From Lentilactobacillus parakefiri (GTDB lineage: Bacteria; Bacillota; Bacilli; Lactobacillales; Lactobacillaceae): a stretch of 64,000 nucleotides of DNA. The notes beneath the pieces are model-generated. The model saw only the letters and a program-made list of their open reading frames with translations, ran no database searches and was not told where the DNA came from. This document shows positions 27,397 through 36,473 of the stretch, piece after piece. Position 1 is the first letter of the stretch, and every line of letters begins with the position of its first letter. The position numbers and the translations under genes are program-made. Location of the stretch: NCBI RefSeq assembly GCF_002157585.1, contig NZ_BDGB01000041.1, forward strand, positions 1 through 64,000, read 5' to 3'.

Positions 27397-28476
27397 TTAT
27401 TGTCCAAGAAAAGTTGCTATCAATTTTTGGACGGCTTGATTGTCTTCCGGGTGGCCGATGGTAACTCGCAGCCAACCCTGGCGTAAACCGTTCCGAAGTA
27501 AATAACCATTTTCCAACAAATAGTCATGAAGCGCATTAGCATCCCCACCCTTCACTTGGAAGAAAATAAAGTTGGTTGCCGAATCATAAAACGGCAAACA
27601 TGCTTTGATCAAGAAATGTTCCCATTTTTTTCGTTCAGCAATCACTTTTTTGACGGTGCTGTCAACAAACGACTGATCCTTAAATGCGGCCGTCGCAGCA
27701 ATTTCCGCAAAAGTGCTCAGATTATAGGGCAATCTGGCTGCTTGCAGATAGCCGATTAATGGGTCTGAGCAAACGGCAAATCCCACCCGAAAATTCGCTA
27801 AGCCGTATGCTTTGGAAAATGTCCGCAAGACGACCAGGTTCTTGAATTCTTTGGTCAATTGAATCACTGAATCGTGAATGCCGCCGGTAAAGTCAATGTA
27901 GGCTTCATCGACAATCACCGTGACTGATTCAGAAACAGCTGCCACAAATGCCCGGATTGCATCGGCCTCCAGAAAAGTTCCGGTCGGATTGTTGGGATTA
28001 CAAATCCAGATCATTTTTGTCTTGGCGTTGATTGATCGCGCCATTGCTTTTAAATCAATCCGGCCGGAGTCATCCAACCCAACTGACCTAATTTCGGCAC
28101 CCTCAATTTCTGCGTGCAACGCATATTCTGAGAAAGTGGGTGCGGGATCCAAGACTTCATCGCCAGGCTCAAGGATCACCCGGGAGAGTAGTTCAATTAT
28201 TTCATCGAGGCCATTTCCAAAGATCAGCTTGTCGGCATTGATATCAAAGTGAGAAGCAATAATAGCCCGCAGCTCATCGGCGTTGCTGTCCGGATACAGG
28301 TTGGCATCGCGATAGTGCCATTTGTCCAGTGCCTTGGCCACATCGGCTGAGGTGCCATAGGCGTTTTCGTTGGCGGACAATCGAACTAACTTATCCAGCT
28401 CCTTTTGCTTCTTCAACTGTTCCAAAGTGAGTTCAGGAACGTATGGTTTCAGATGTTTAACGGCTTCTTTGACCAT
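27397..28476 (-). CDS. hisC: Histidinol-phosphate aminotransferase
   Basis: PLP enzyme converting imidazole-acetol phosphate to histidinol phosphate, step 7 of histidine synthesis. Motifs: RLSANENAYGTS, ICNPNNPTGTFLEADAIRAF, VIVDEAYIDFTG and the PLP-lysine segment RTFSKAYGLANFRVGFA. ATG 28476 (MVKEAVKHLKPYVPEL, 359 residues) has AAGGAG 8 nt upstream inside the end of hisE; GTG 28485 is too close to that site. Last gene of the his operon, and intact. Confidence 0.94.
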   Translation of the reverse strand: MVKEAVKHLKPYVPELTLEQLKKQKELDKLVRLSANENAYGTSADVAKALDKWHYRDANLYPDSNADELRAIIASHFDINADKLIFGNGLDEIIELLSRVILEPGDEVLDPAPTFSEYALHAEIEGAEIRSVGLDDSGRIDLKAMARSINAKTKMIWICNPNNPTGTFLEADAIRAFVAAVSESVTVIVDEAYIDFTGGIHDSVIQLTKEFKNLVVLRTFSKAYGLANFRVGFAVCSDPLIGYLQAARLPYNLSTFAEIAATAAFKDQSFVDSTVKKVIAERKKWEHFLIKACLPFYDSATNFIFFQVKGGDANALHDYLLENGYLLRNGLRQGWLRVTIGHPEDNQAVQKLIATFLGQ

Positions 28477-28478
28477 TC

Positions 28479-28799
28479 CTACCACTCCTTAATTTGTTTA
28501 CGATCCTTGGTAATACTTTTTTTGCCTTCACGGCTGGCAAGCTCCTGTTTGATCTGATCGGGGGTAATCCCACGTTCAGCCATTAGGACTTCAACGTGGT
28601 AGGCCAAATCGGCAACTTCTAAAATAAAGTCGGTATCGGATGGATTTTTGGCGGCAACCACCACCTCGGTCGCTTCTTCACCGACTTTTTTCAGAATCTT
28701 GTCCAGACCCTTGGTAAATAAATAATCGGTGTATGAGCCCTTCTCGGGGTTGCTTTTGCGTTCCAGAATTAATTGATAAAGTTCGTCTAAATCTTGCAT
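28479..28799 (-). CDS. hisE: Phosphoribosyl-ATP pyrophosphatase
   Basis: Second step of histidine synthesis: hydrolyses phosphoribosyl-ATP to phosphoribosyl-AMP. All-helical MazG-like fold with the metal-binding signature [15 protein letters not shown] and [23 protein letters not shown]. 106 residues, the normal length of the separate HisE (many bacteria have a HisIE fusion). It is 1 bp from hisI, and its stop is followed within 2 bp by the hisC start. Confidence 0.95.
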   Translation of the reverse strand: MQDLDELYQLILERKSNPEKGSYTDYLFTKGLDKILKKVGEEATEVVVAAKNPSDTDFILEVADLAYHVEVLMAERGITPDQIKQELASREGKKSITKDRKQIKEW

Positions 28800-28800
28800 A

Positions 28801-29136
28801 TTATTCCTCCTTGGTTGTTTCCGGTAAAATGGTTCGGTAAAAGCAGCTGGTGTGCCCAGTGTGACAGGCCGGTCCAGCCGGAATCACTTTCATTAGTAAA
28901 GTATCCTCATCACAGTCGATGTCGATTGACACAATGGCTTGGGTGTTCCCACTGGTTTCGCCCTTGTGCCACAATTCTTGGCGACTTCGGGACCAAAACC
29001 AAGTTTGTCTGGTTTGCATGCTCAAATTGAAACTTTCTTCATTAACATAGGCCATCATTAACACTTGTTGGGTATTGTTATCAATCACGATCGTTGGCAC
29101 CAGGCCGTCTGAATATTTATCAAAATCAGGTTTCAT
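28801..29136 (-). CDS. hisI: Phosphoribosyl-AMP cyclohydrolase
   Basis: Third step of histidine synthesis. Metal-binding Cys and Asp residues lie in [31 protein letters not shown], and the active-site [17 protein letters not shown] is present. 111 residues, complete. It overlaps hisF by 4 nt. Confidence 0.95.
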   Translation of the reverse strand: MKPDFDKYSDGLVPTIVIDNNTQQVLMMAYVNEESFNLSMQTRQTWFWSRSRQELWHKGETSGNTQAIVSIDIDCDEDTLLMKVIPAGPACHTGHTSCFYRTILPETTKEE

Positions 29137-29891
29137 CGCACAATCACCCCATCTTTGCGTAAATCAGCTTTTACTTCCGAAATCGTCAACTCACCGAAGT
29201 GAAAGACCGAAGCGGCTAAGGCACCATCCACATCTGCTTGGTCAAAAACTTCAACAAAGTCGCCCAACTGACCACAGCCGCCAGAAGCAATCACCGGTAC
29301 GTTCACGGCAGCGGTTAGTTGCTTGTAAAGCTGAATATCGTAGCCACTTTTAGTGCCGTCTTTATCCATACTGGTTACCAAAAGTTCCCCGGCACCCAAT
29401 GCAACGCCTTTTTTCGCCCACTCAATGGCGTTCAAATTGGTTTGCTGACGGCCACCATTGACATAAACATCATACTGCCGACGCGCTGAATTCCATTTGG
29501 CATCAATCGCCAACACAACGCATTGAACGCCAAACTTTTCAGCCCCGGCGGTGATTACTTCGGGGTTACTGACGGCCGCCGAGTTGATGGCTGTCTTGTC
29601 GGCGCCGGCTTTCAGCAGGTTCTGCATATCGTCGACGCTGTGGATGCCACCGCCAACCGTCAGTGGCATAAAGACTTGGCTGGCCACTTTTCTAATGGTT
29701 TCAGCCATCGCCTTGCGCTTCTCATTCGTTGCCGTGATGTCCAAAAACACCAGCTCATCGGCCCCTTGTTGTTGATAGGCCGCGGCAATCTCGACTGGAT
29801 CCCCCACGTATTGTAAATTGACGAAATTGACGCCCTTCTTGACTCGGCCGTGGTCAACATCCAAACAAGGAATAATGCGTTTAGCTAACAT
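29133..29891 (-). CDS. hisF: Imidazole glycerol phosphate synthase, cyclase subunit
   Basis: (Beta/alpha)8 barrel that, with HisH, makes imidazole-glycerol phosphate and AICAR. N-terminal [23 protein letters not shown] with catalytic Asp11, second catalytic Asp in [15 protein letters not shown], phosphate-binding GGGIHS and ASGGCGQ. 252 residues from ATG 29891, which has GGAGGTGA 9 nt upstream; ATG 29897 is too close to it. The start overlaps the end of hisA. Confidence 0.95.
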   Translation of the reverse strand: MLAKRIIPCLDVDHGRVKKGVNFVNLQYVGDPVEIAAAYQQQGADELVFLDITATNEKRKAMAETIRKVASQVFMPLTVGGGIHSVDDMQNLLKAGADKTAINSAAVSNPEVITAGAEKFGVQCVVLAIDAKWNSARRQYDVYVNGGRQQTNLNAIEWAKKGVALGAGELLVTSMDKDGTKSGYDIQLYKQLTAAVNVPVIASGGCGQLGDFVEVFDQADVDGALAASVFHFGELTISEVKADLRKDGVIVR

Positions 29892-30609
29892 TGGCATTCA
29901 CCTCCGCCAGAACAGTGAGTGGTAAATCGCCCGTTGCCATTGCCTTACCAACAATTGCGGCTTTAATTCCGGAAAATCCCAAATCATTCAGATCAGAAAC
30001 GTTACGAATCCCACCGGAAGCCACCACAGTAACTTGGGGGAATTGGGTCTGCAGGCGACTGAGCTGAGCAGTATTGGGACCCATCATCGTCCCATCCCGG
30101 TAAATGTCGGTTACCACAAAGGTATTGACACCAAAAGCCACCATTGATGCCATCAATTCACCCATTTCCACGGAACTTTGTTCGAGCCAGCCCGAAACGG
30201 CGACCCGACCGTCTTTACCATCAATGCCAACGACGATTTGATCAGCACCAAACTGTGCGATGGCTTGCTGAACCAGTTTGGGGTTGTTCAGAGCTGCTGA
30301 CCCGAGAATGACCCGGTTAACCCCGGATGTCAGGTAGGTGTTGATTTGGGAAAGCGATCGAATACCGCCGCCAACTTCAACCTTGAGATCAGTTTGTGCG
30401 CAAATTTGTTCAATCAACGAGCGGTTCACCGGCCGACCTGATTTGGCACCATCCAAGTCAACGAGATGTAAATTCTTCAAACCGGCAGAATCGATTGCCA
30501 CTGCCTGTTGTAGCGGCGACTTGCTAATCACGGTAGTTTGTTGAAAGTCTCCCTGATAAAGTCGGACGCTTTGCTGATTTTTTAAATCAATTGCGGGAAT
30601 AATCTGCAT
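29881..30609 (-). CDS. hisA: ProFAR isomerase
   Basis: Barrel isomerase for step 4 of histidine synthesis. [20 protein letters not shown] with catalytic Asp8, [26 protein letters not shown] with the second catalytic Asp, [13 protein letters not shown]. 242 residues, intact. It overlaps hisH at its start and hisF at its end. Confidence 0.95.
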   Translation of the reverse strand: MQIIPAIDLKNQQSVRLYQGDFQQTTVISKSPLQQAVAIDSAGLKNLHLVDLDGAKSGRPVNRSLIEQICAQTDLKVEVGGGIRSLSQINTYLTSGVNRVILGSAALNNPKLVQQAIAQFGADQIVVGIDGKDGRVAVSGWLEQSSVEMGELMASMVAFGVNTFVVTDIYRDGTMMGPNTAQLSRLQTQFPQVTVVASGGIRNVSDLNDLGFSGIKAAIVGKAMATGDLPLTVLAEVNANVS

Positions 30610-31213
30610 TTTCTACCATCTCCTTGAATTTTGACAGACCATTTAAACCAACCGCCCCACTCTTTTCAGGGTGAAACTGAAATCCAATGACGTTATCTTT
30701 GCGAACAATGCTTGGAATCTGGACACCATAATCGACTGTCGAGACAATACTTTCAGAAGTGGTTTTAACATAGTAGGAATGAACAAAATAACTAAATTGC
30801 TCATCAAACCCATCACCAAGCGGGTCGACTTTCCGGGACCGGTTTTGATCCCATCCCATGTGAGGCACCTTGACGCCCAAATCTTCGGGAATCGGGACCA
30901 CTTCACCGGCAATTAGTCCCAGCCCGGTGGATTCACCGAATTCATAACTTGTATCAAACAAAATCTGCATTCCCAGACAAATTCCTAAAATTGGGATCCC
31001 TGCATCGGCTGCCTGTTGGATCACTGGAGCCAGGCCACGTTCATTCAAAGAATCCATCGCTTTTTTAAATGCCCCAACACCAGGCAGGATCAACCCATCA
31101 GCCATTAAAATCTCATTTGGATCAGCAGATAATTGGTTGGGAACCCCTAAGAAATCCAGTGCGTTCTTAACGTTACGAGTATTGCCAGTATCATAATCAA
31201 TGATTGTGATCAT
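30587..31213 (-). CDS. hisH: Imidazole glycerol phosphate synthase, glutaminase subunit
   Basis: Class I glutamine amidotransferase supplying ammonia to HisF. Nucleophile Cys in GIPILGICLGMQILFDTS, His and Glu in FQFHPEKSG near the C-terminus, oxyanion region GLILPGVGAF. 208 residues, intact. Its ATG overlaps the hisB stop (TAATG). Confidence 0.95.
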   Translation of the reverse strand: MITIIDYDTGNTRNVKNALDFLGVPNQLSADPNEILMADGLILPGVGAFKKAMDSLNERGLAPVIQQAADAGIPILGICLGMQILFDTSYEFGESTGLGLIAGEVVPIPEDLGVKVPHMGWDQNRSRKVDPLGDGFDEQFSYFVHSYYVKTTSESIVSTVDYGVQIPSIVRKDNVIGFQFHPEKSGAVGLNGLSKFKEMVENADYSRN

Positions 31214-31786
31214 TAGATGACCCCCTTAGTCGACGGAATCCCCTTGATTTCTGGATTAATGGTCACAGCTGCTCGCAGGGATCTGCCCAGCGCTTTGAAG
31301 AGTGTTTCAATTTTGTGGTGGGTATTTCTGCCATATAAGACTTCAGCGTGAAGATTCAGTTCTGCGTTGAACGCGAATGCTTGAAAGAAGTCTTCGGTGA
31401 CTTCGGTATCGTAGCCGCCCAAATGATCGTTGGCAAATTCGGCTTTAAACACCAGGTAAGACCGGCCGGATAAATCAATCACCACTCGACTCAGCGTTTC
31501 ATCAAGTGGGATCAACGCAGATCCAAACCGTTCAATGTCGGCTTTATCACCTAATGCTTGTTTAAGTGCCAATCCCAACGTCTTCTGTCGTATGATTTGG
31601 GTCAACATCTAAATCGCCTTTTGCCTTGACTACCAACCCGAAGCGGCCATGACGGGCAAATGCATCGAGCATATGATTGAAGAAACCAATTCCAGTATCA
31701 ATTTGAATCTTTGAATAGTCGTCCAAGTTGAGGCTTAATTCAATTTGGGTTTCATTTGTATTGCGAGCAATTGTTGCTGTTCTCAT
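31213..31786 (-). pseudogene. hisB: Imidazoleglycerol-phosphate dehydratase, frameshifted
   Basis: The protein is split over two frames. The first part from ATG 31786 ([15 protein letters not shown], with TAGGAG upstream) runs through [13 protein letters not shown] and [10 protein letters not shown], then stops. The second part picks up in another frame as [17 protein letters not shown] and continues to [10 protein letters not shown]. Removing one base from the GG pair (CC at 31569-31570 on the plus strand) restores G-I-A-L-K-Q-A-L, the normal family sequence, and a protein of about 190 residues. So a 1-bp insertion disables the enzyme, unless it is a sequencing error. Everything else looks well preserved, arguing for a recent event. 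Confidence 0.88.
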
Positions 31787-31787
31787 T

Positions 31788-32447
31788 TCACTCACTCCTA
31801 ATTAATTTTGATCGGCTCATTTGGTCGTTGGCATTGGCAAGACTGGTAATCAAGTTTTTGATTTCGGATTGGTATTGGCGCAGTGCCAGTCGGTTAACAA
31901 CGACTTTGGTGTTAACCGGAGTCAATTTCGCAAAGACTTGGAGGTTGTTTTCTCGCAGGGTATTGCCGGTTTCGACAATATCGACGATCGCGTCGGCCAA
32001 CCCAATCAATGGTGCCAATTCAACTGACCCTTCAATTTTGATAATTTCAACGTCTTCACCAATTCCCTGGAAATACCGTTTGGTGATATTCGGATATTTG
32101 GTGGCAATAATTTTTCGCCGGTGAGCCTGGGGATTAAAATCCTTGGTCGATGCCAGGACGAACCGGCACTTCCCGACGTTAAGATACAACATTGGGTATT
32201 GGAAATTTTCCTGTTCAGCTAAGATGTCACTGCCGACAATCCCAATTTGAACCGAGCCGCTGTTAAGGTAAGTAAGGACATCAGGCCCCTTAACCAGGAT
32301 AATTTCATAGCGTGGATCCTCATCGAAAATCAACCGCCGCTGCTTGTTTCGAATGCCCTGGCAGTCAATTCCGGCCGCTTCAAGTAGTGGAACCACTTGA
32401 TCTTCGGTCCTACCTTTGGTAAGCGCAATTTTAAGACGTTCCATCAT
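31788..32447 (-). CDS. hisG: ATP phosphoribosyltransferase, short catalytic form
   Basis: First step of histidine synthesis: joins ATP and PRPP. 219 residues lacking the C-terminal regulatory domain, i.e. the short HisG that needs HisZ. Seen: [38 protein letters not shown] and the PRPP loop [30 protein letters not shown]. The ATG overlaps the hisZ stop (ATGA). Its end overlaps the hisB ribosome site, leaving no room for hisD, which lies at this point in many lactobacillal his operons. Confidence 0.93.
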   Translation of the reverse strand: MMERLKIALTKGRTEDQVVPLLEAAGIDCQGIRNKQRRLIFDEDPRYEIILVKGPDVLTYLNSGSVQIGIVGSDILAEQENFQYPMLYLNVGKCRFVLASTKDFNPQAHRRKIIATKYPNITKRYFQGIGEDVEIIKIEGSVELAPLIGLADAIVDIVETGNTLRENNLQVFAKLTPVNTKVVVNRLALRQYQSEIKNLITSLANANDQMSRSKLIRSE

Positions 32448-33588
32448 TTTTCAACTGCTTTTGTTAAATTAATGAGTTGACTGTTGGTGCTGGCTGCCAG
32501 CCGCTTGGCAGCTTCAAAATCATCGGTCAAACACAAAGTGGCATTGGCGAACTTGGTCAAAGTCGCTTCTGCTTCCTGCCACTGGTCATCATCAAAAAAG
32601 ATCAGAGTATTCGGCGTCTCATCCGGGAAGCTGGTCCGTTCGACCAAGGCATCAACGTCAAATGCCACCCCGACGGCAGACGTTTTGACATTTTGGAAAT
32701 TGGTTAATAAGTCATCGTAGCGACCACCGCTGAACAAATAGTCTGAGGATTTATCGGTAAAGCCGCGAAAGGCCATACCAGTGTAATAGCTTTGTGGTGA
32801 GGGAATGCTTAGGTCAAGCGTGACATTGGCCGTAGGGAATAACTGGCGGATGAAAGTTGCCGTCTCTTTTAACTGATCGATGATGCCTGCGAGTGCCGTC
32901 ATATCAGGCAATGTGTCAACGACTTTCATCACCTGGTTAAAATCGCCAAATAGCCAAGGCCACTCATTGATGAATGGAAAAAATGAGGTTTGGGCCAATG
33001 GTTGTGAGAGCTGGTTATACTTGCTGAGATCCTTGGTGAATAGTGCCTGCTTCAAACTGGTTTTCGTAGGTTCCGGTAAGTCCAGACGCTCCATCAGCAC
33101 ATCGACAAATTTAGCGTGGCTGAGCTCAATCGTGACATTTTCGATTCCCATGTCACGACAACCGGCTAAAGCGACTTCCAGGCATTCCCAATCAGCCTTC
33201 AAGCCTTTGTAACCAACAATTTCGATGCCAGCCTGAGTTAACTGGTTGTAACTCCCCGATAACTGTTTTTTCACTCGGAAAACATCGCCGCTGTAGTACC
33301 ATTTGACTGGCAGCTCAATACCGGTCGTACTCATGACCCGGGCAACCGGGAGCGTCAAATCCGGCCGTAAAACAAGTGGTTCACCCTGCTCGTCTAATAA
33401 TTGGTAAGGCCGATAATTCTCGGCACTCAACGGTTGAAAAACATCTGAATATTCTAAAACCGGTGTCGTTAACTTTCGAAATCCTCGTTTTCGAAATCCC
33501 TGGAAAAGTTTATTTTCAATTGTTTCCTTAACCTCAGCCTCCGTGCCAAATTCGTCGCGGGTACCGCTTGGTAAGTTTTATTTTTCAT
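32444..33588 (-). pseudogene. hisZ: ATP phosphoribosyltransferase regulatory subunit, frameshifted near its start
   Basis: HisRS-like regulatory partner of short HisG. A good start exists at ATG 33588 with AGGAAGTGA upstream, but its frame (MKNKTYQAVPATNLARR) soon diverges from the family. The proper N-terminus LPSGTRDEFGTEAEVKETI continuing to LTTPVLEYSDVFQPLSAENYRPYQLLDE is in the next frame, blocked upstream by TAA. Adding one A to the A-run at 33577-33580 (AATAAAAC) would join them as MKNKNLPSGTRDEFG. The remaining frame is open to the stop and contains VLRPDLTLPVARVM and SGGRYDDLL. Either a real 1-bp loss, a sequencing error in a homopolymer, or correction by slippage. Confidence 0.8.
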
Positions 33589-33610
33589 AACTGTCACTTC
33601 CTATTTCAAT

Positions 33611-33649
33611 AAAAAAAGTCCCCGAAAACTGTATTCAGTCTTCGAGAAC
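33611..33649 (-). terminator. Terminator hairpin of the his T-box leader
   Basis: Minus strand GTTCTCGAAGACT (33637-33649) pairs with AGTTTTCGGGGAC (33618-33630), followed by seven T (33611-33617). Uncharged tRNA binding to the T-box would favour the alternative antiterminator. Confidence 0.85.
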
Positions 33650-33890
33650 GCCTTAAAGTCGTGGTTCCACCTCAATTTGCCGCTACCTCACAGTAGCCGG
33701 CCTTACGTTGCCAATATCTAGTCATCCTCTGATAACAGATACGGTAACCCTGATAACGCTAAACATGCGAACCGGTCTACTTGATTCAACCGGTTAGTTC
33801 ATAGATGTGTGTTCGCCAGCGTCAAATGTGCCTTCTCAGCATCGGCACTCTCTTTTAAATGACAACTGGTTACTTTTTCTAATCAAAACT
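33611..33890 (-). promoter_or_regulatory. T-box riboswitch, probably histidine-specific
   Basis: The minus strand carries the T-box core AGGTGGAACCAC (33661-33672) just before a terminator, preceded by a structured region of about 200 nt. A stem I candidate reads GAGAGTGCCGATGCTGAG..., and the segment GAACACACATCTATGAAC contains CAC and CAT, both His codons, in a plausible specifier position. Location directly before hisZ supports tRNA-His. The specifier loop was not modelled in full. Confidence 0.85.
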
Positions 33891-33924
33891 TTATTATATT
33901 AACCTTTGCTTTGTTTAATTTCAT

Positions 33925-33952
33925 ATACTATCACCAAACGACCGATTGTCAA
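33925..33952 (-). promoter_or_regulatory. Promoter of the his operon
   Basis: Perfect -35 TTGACA (33947-33952), 16-nt spacer, -10 TAGTAT (33925-33930) on the minus strand, just after the hisK stop and before the T-box leader. Confidence 0.75.
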
Positions 33953-33957
33953 GCAGT

Positions 33958-34794
33958 TTATTCAACTAACGAGACAACGCCATTGTAACCCTGCCCTACT
34001 TCAGCAATACTGTGGGCGTCACTGCCGTATACAAATGGGATTTGTAACGCTTTTGCCATCTGAATGATTGAATATGTTGGATACTGCTCATTACAATAGG
34101 GCTTGTACAAGCCCGCAGCATTCAAATCCAGTTCACGATGCTGATGGCTAATCGACTCCAGGAGGGTCTCAACCAGCCGCAGATTATCCATCGAAAAGTG
34201 GCGGTCCAAGCCAAAATAATCTTGGAACTTTTTGATCAAAGTCATGTGACCAATGCGCTTAGGTGTGTATTGCCCCAAGTCAGCGTTAACGGACGCTAAG
34301 ACTGCTTGAAAATAGTTTTCGTATAGGTCTTGGAAGTCCGGATACCGACTCAACAGCCCAATTTGGAAGTCTTCAAGGGTGTCATCCACGCACCAAAATT
34401 TGTCATTTTTTCCTTGCATGAAATGAACCGACAAGATATTGTCAGTTGTCCGCGGACCGTATTCATTCAAAAAGTCGCGGGTCCAGTCGACAAAATCAGG
34501 TAAGAAGTCGACTTCAAAACCAATATTAATTTTAATTTGGTCAGCGTATTTGGCCTTCATTCGGTTAACTTTTTGAAAAAAAGCATCCAAATCGCCGGCA
34601 GCCATTGACGCCTCAGTCAGCCCGGTTGTCTTCCCAGCGTATTGCTTAGCCAGCCCATCTGGTAACGGAGCGTGTTCAGTAATACTGTATTCTTGAAAAC
34701 CTAACTTGATGGCTTTTTGAATCATCAATTCAACATCGTCCCCGCTGCCATGGGGACAAAATTCTGTGTGCGTATGGCCTTCTCGTTTGAGCAC
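33958..34794 (-). CDS. hisK: Histidinol-phosphatase, PHP type
   Basis: Removes phosphate from histidinol phosphate, step 8 of histidine synthesis. PHP-domain metal motifs: REGHTHTEFCPHG at the N-terminus, YSITEHAPLP near 40, GFEVDFLP near 95, and the C-terminal FVYGSDAHSIAEVGQGY. GTG 34794 (MLKREGHTHTEF, 278 residues) is chosen since GGAAGG lies 5 nt upstream; the longer frame begins before that site. It lies upstream of the his operon promoter, on the same strand, as a separate unit. Intact. Confidence 0.9.
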   Translation of the reverse strand: MLKREGHTHTEFCPHGSGDDVELMIQKAIKLGFQEYSITEHAPLPDGLAKQYAGKTTGLTEASMAAGDLDAFFQKVNRMKAKYADQIKINIGFEVDFLPDFVDWTRDFLNEYGPRTTDNILSVHFMQGKNDKFWCVDDTLEDFQIGLLSRYPDFQDLYENYFQAVLASVNADLGQYTPKRIGHMTLIKKFQDYFGLDRHFSMDNLRLVETLLESISHQHRELDLNAAGLYKPYCNEQYPTYSIIQMAKALQIPFVYGSDAHSIAEVGQGYNGVVSLVE

Positions 34795-34872
34795 AATGAC
34801 CTTCCTTTCGTGGACAATCAACTGACTTCACCACACCCGATCATTGGTAAACGGTAGTCAAAACACGCAGGG

Positions 34873-35015
34873 GGATGGGACCTAACCCTTTTGCGTTGTT
34901 AATGGCAACTTTGATCACCACTTCTATCTTGCCAAAAGCTGCAACGACGGCCAGCATCGCTTGCCTAGCCTACGTGGCAAACGGCAGGGATCTAAATGCC
35001 TATTGTCCCAGTCTG
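34873..35015. repeat. Degenerate palindromic element P7
   Basis: 5' module CCTAACCCTTTTGCG...CAACTTTGATCACCACTTC closely matches that of P6. The right half keeps CTGGGACAATAGGC-ATTTA-GATCCC (minus strand), the hallmark outer stem, bulge and 6-bp stem, but the left arm is diverged and the inner stem is reduced to TTGCC/GGCAA. It lies about 30 bp after the stop of the aminotransferase at 35046. Confidence 0.65.
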
Positions 35016-35045
35016 ACTTTTTCGATGCCATCATTTGTTGATCGG

Positions 35046-36083
35046 TTAAACCTCGACTTTTTGAATCCAGCCTTCTGGAGCTTCAACGTCCCCAAACTGA
35101 ATACCAGTTAGTTCATTGTAAAGTTTCTTAGTAATCGGTGCGACTTCCGTTTCACTATAAAAGACATGCAGCTGGTCTTTGTATTCAATCCCGCCGATTG
35201 GTGCAATCACCGCGGCAGTTCCCATGGCGCCGGCTTCCTTGAATCGGTCAAGGTCATCGATGAAGACATCGCCTTCAATGGCCGTTAACCCTAAGCGGTT
35301 TTCCGCCAGGTACAACAGCGAATATTTGGTAATACTTGGTAAAATTGAATCTGACTTTGGTGTCACAAATTCGTTGTCTGCAGTAATCCCAAAAAAGTTG
35401 GCTGAGCCTGCCTCTTCGATTTTGGTATGGGTTGCGGGATCCAAATAAATCACGTCCGAATAGCCAGCTTTGTGAGCTTGGTCCCCAGGCAGCAAACTGC
35501 CGCCGTAGTTGCCACCAACTTTACTCTGGCCGGTTCCATGAGGAGCTGCCCGATCGTAGTAAGAGGTTGTGAAATTAGTTGGTTTCAGACCACCCTTGTA
35601 GTAGGCACCAACTGGCATCGCAAAAATCGTGAAGATGTATTCATCAGCCGGATGAACACCAATGGTGCCACCGACGCCAATCATCAGAGGTCGTAAGTAG
35701 AGTGTTCCACCCGTTCCGTATGGCGGCACATAATCCGCGTTGGCCGCAACGACTTTTTTTACCGCCGCCACAAATTTATCTTCGGGAAATGCCGGCATCA
35801 ATAAACGCGCACAGGATCGGGTCATCCGTTTGGCGTTTTGATCCGGTCTAAACAGGTTGATACTACCATCTTTTGTTCGATACGCCTTTAAGCCTTCGAA
35901 ATCCGCCTGCCCATAATGAAGCCCGGTTGAGCCTTCACTGATGTGTAAGGTACCGTCTTCAGTGAGCTCGCCATCGTCCCATTTGCCGTTCTGATAATGG
36001 GCTAAGAAGCGATATGGTAAATCCATATAATCAAAGCCTAAGTTTTCCCAATCAATTTCTGTTGCCGGTTTTGCTTTTGCCAT
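35046..36083 (-). CDS. ilvE: Branched-chain amino acid aminotransferase, copy 1
   Basis: PLP fold-type IV enzyme interconverting Val/Leu/Ile and their 2-keto acids. 345 residues. Seen: HYGQADFEGLKAYRTKDGSINLFRPDQNAKRM, GGTLYLRPLMIG, the PLP-lysine segment in GQSKVGGNYGGSLLPGDQA, EEAGSANFFGI and the C-terminal EAGAMGTAAVIAPIGGI. A second, clearly paralogous copy lies 390 bp upstream on the same strand (36474-37499), with element P2 between. Different start and loop residues suggest the two have separate preferences or regulation. AGGAGGGAC precedes the ATG. Confidence 0.92.
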   Translation of the reverse strand: MAKAKPATEIDWENLGFDYMDLPYRFLAHYQNGKWDDGELTEDGTLHISEGSTGLHYGQADFEGLKAYRTKDGSINLFRPDQNAKRMTRSCARLLMPAFPEDKFVAAVKKVVAANADYVPPYGTGGTLYLRPLMIGVGGTIGVHPADEYIFTIFAMPVGAYYKGGLKPTNFTTSYYDRAAPHGTGQSKVGGNYGGSLLPGDQAHKAGYSDVIYLDPATHTKIEEAGSANFFGITADNEFVTPKSDSILPSITKYSLLYLAENRLGLTAIEGDVFIDDLDRFKEAGAMGTAAVIAPIGGIEYKDQLHVFYSETEVAPITKKLYNELTGIQFGDVEAPEGWIQKVEV

Positions 36084-36201
36084 AGTGTCCCTCCTGAGGA
36101 TATGTAGTAGTGAGTTGTCATCGGTCTAACCATTTTTTAATATTCTAATGTGTGTTAGAAAAAATGTAAAACACTTTCGAAGGGATTAAGTCGTCAAAAA
36201 A

Positions 36202-36473
36202 GTGAGACAAAAACATTGTTTGTCTCACCTGTCCTTTATGATTTTAAATGTTACCTTGCGGAAACGTGGGACATCAAGCAGCTTCCAGAATATAAACCGC
36301 GCTCTGGTGCGTTTGTAATGCTCTTTTGAGCTCCCTCCTGCTTTGAAAACACGCTCCGTCGACCCAGGGCCCGGCCACATAAACGAAAGCTTCCAACGAT
36401 GAACAAAAGCCGTTCATCATTGGAAGCTTTCGCTTATGTTCTGGGCCCTAACCGGGTCTCGTCGCGCTCTCTT
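36202..36473. repeat. Composite palindromic element P2
   Basis: Parts: hairpin GTGAGACAAA/TTTGTCTCAC (36202-36228); an orphan arm GTGGGA...AGCAGCTTCCAGA (36266-36293) like P1 but without partner; repeat-B copy 1 (36307-36360); then a full palindrome 36361-36458. The palindrome: outer GACCC; single A facing GGTTA; 6-bp stem GGGCCC; loop GGCC facing AGA; inner stem of about 29 bp ending GATGAAC. The tail AAGAGAGCGCGACGAG (minus strand) begins right after the TAA of the aminotransferase gene. It looks like one element inserted into another. Confidence 0.82.
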
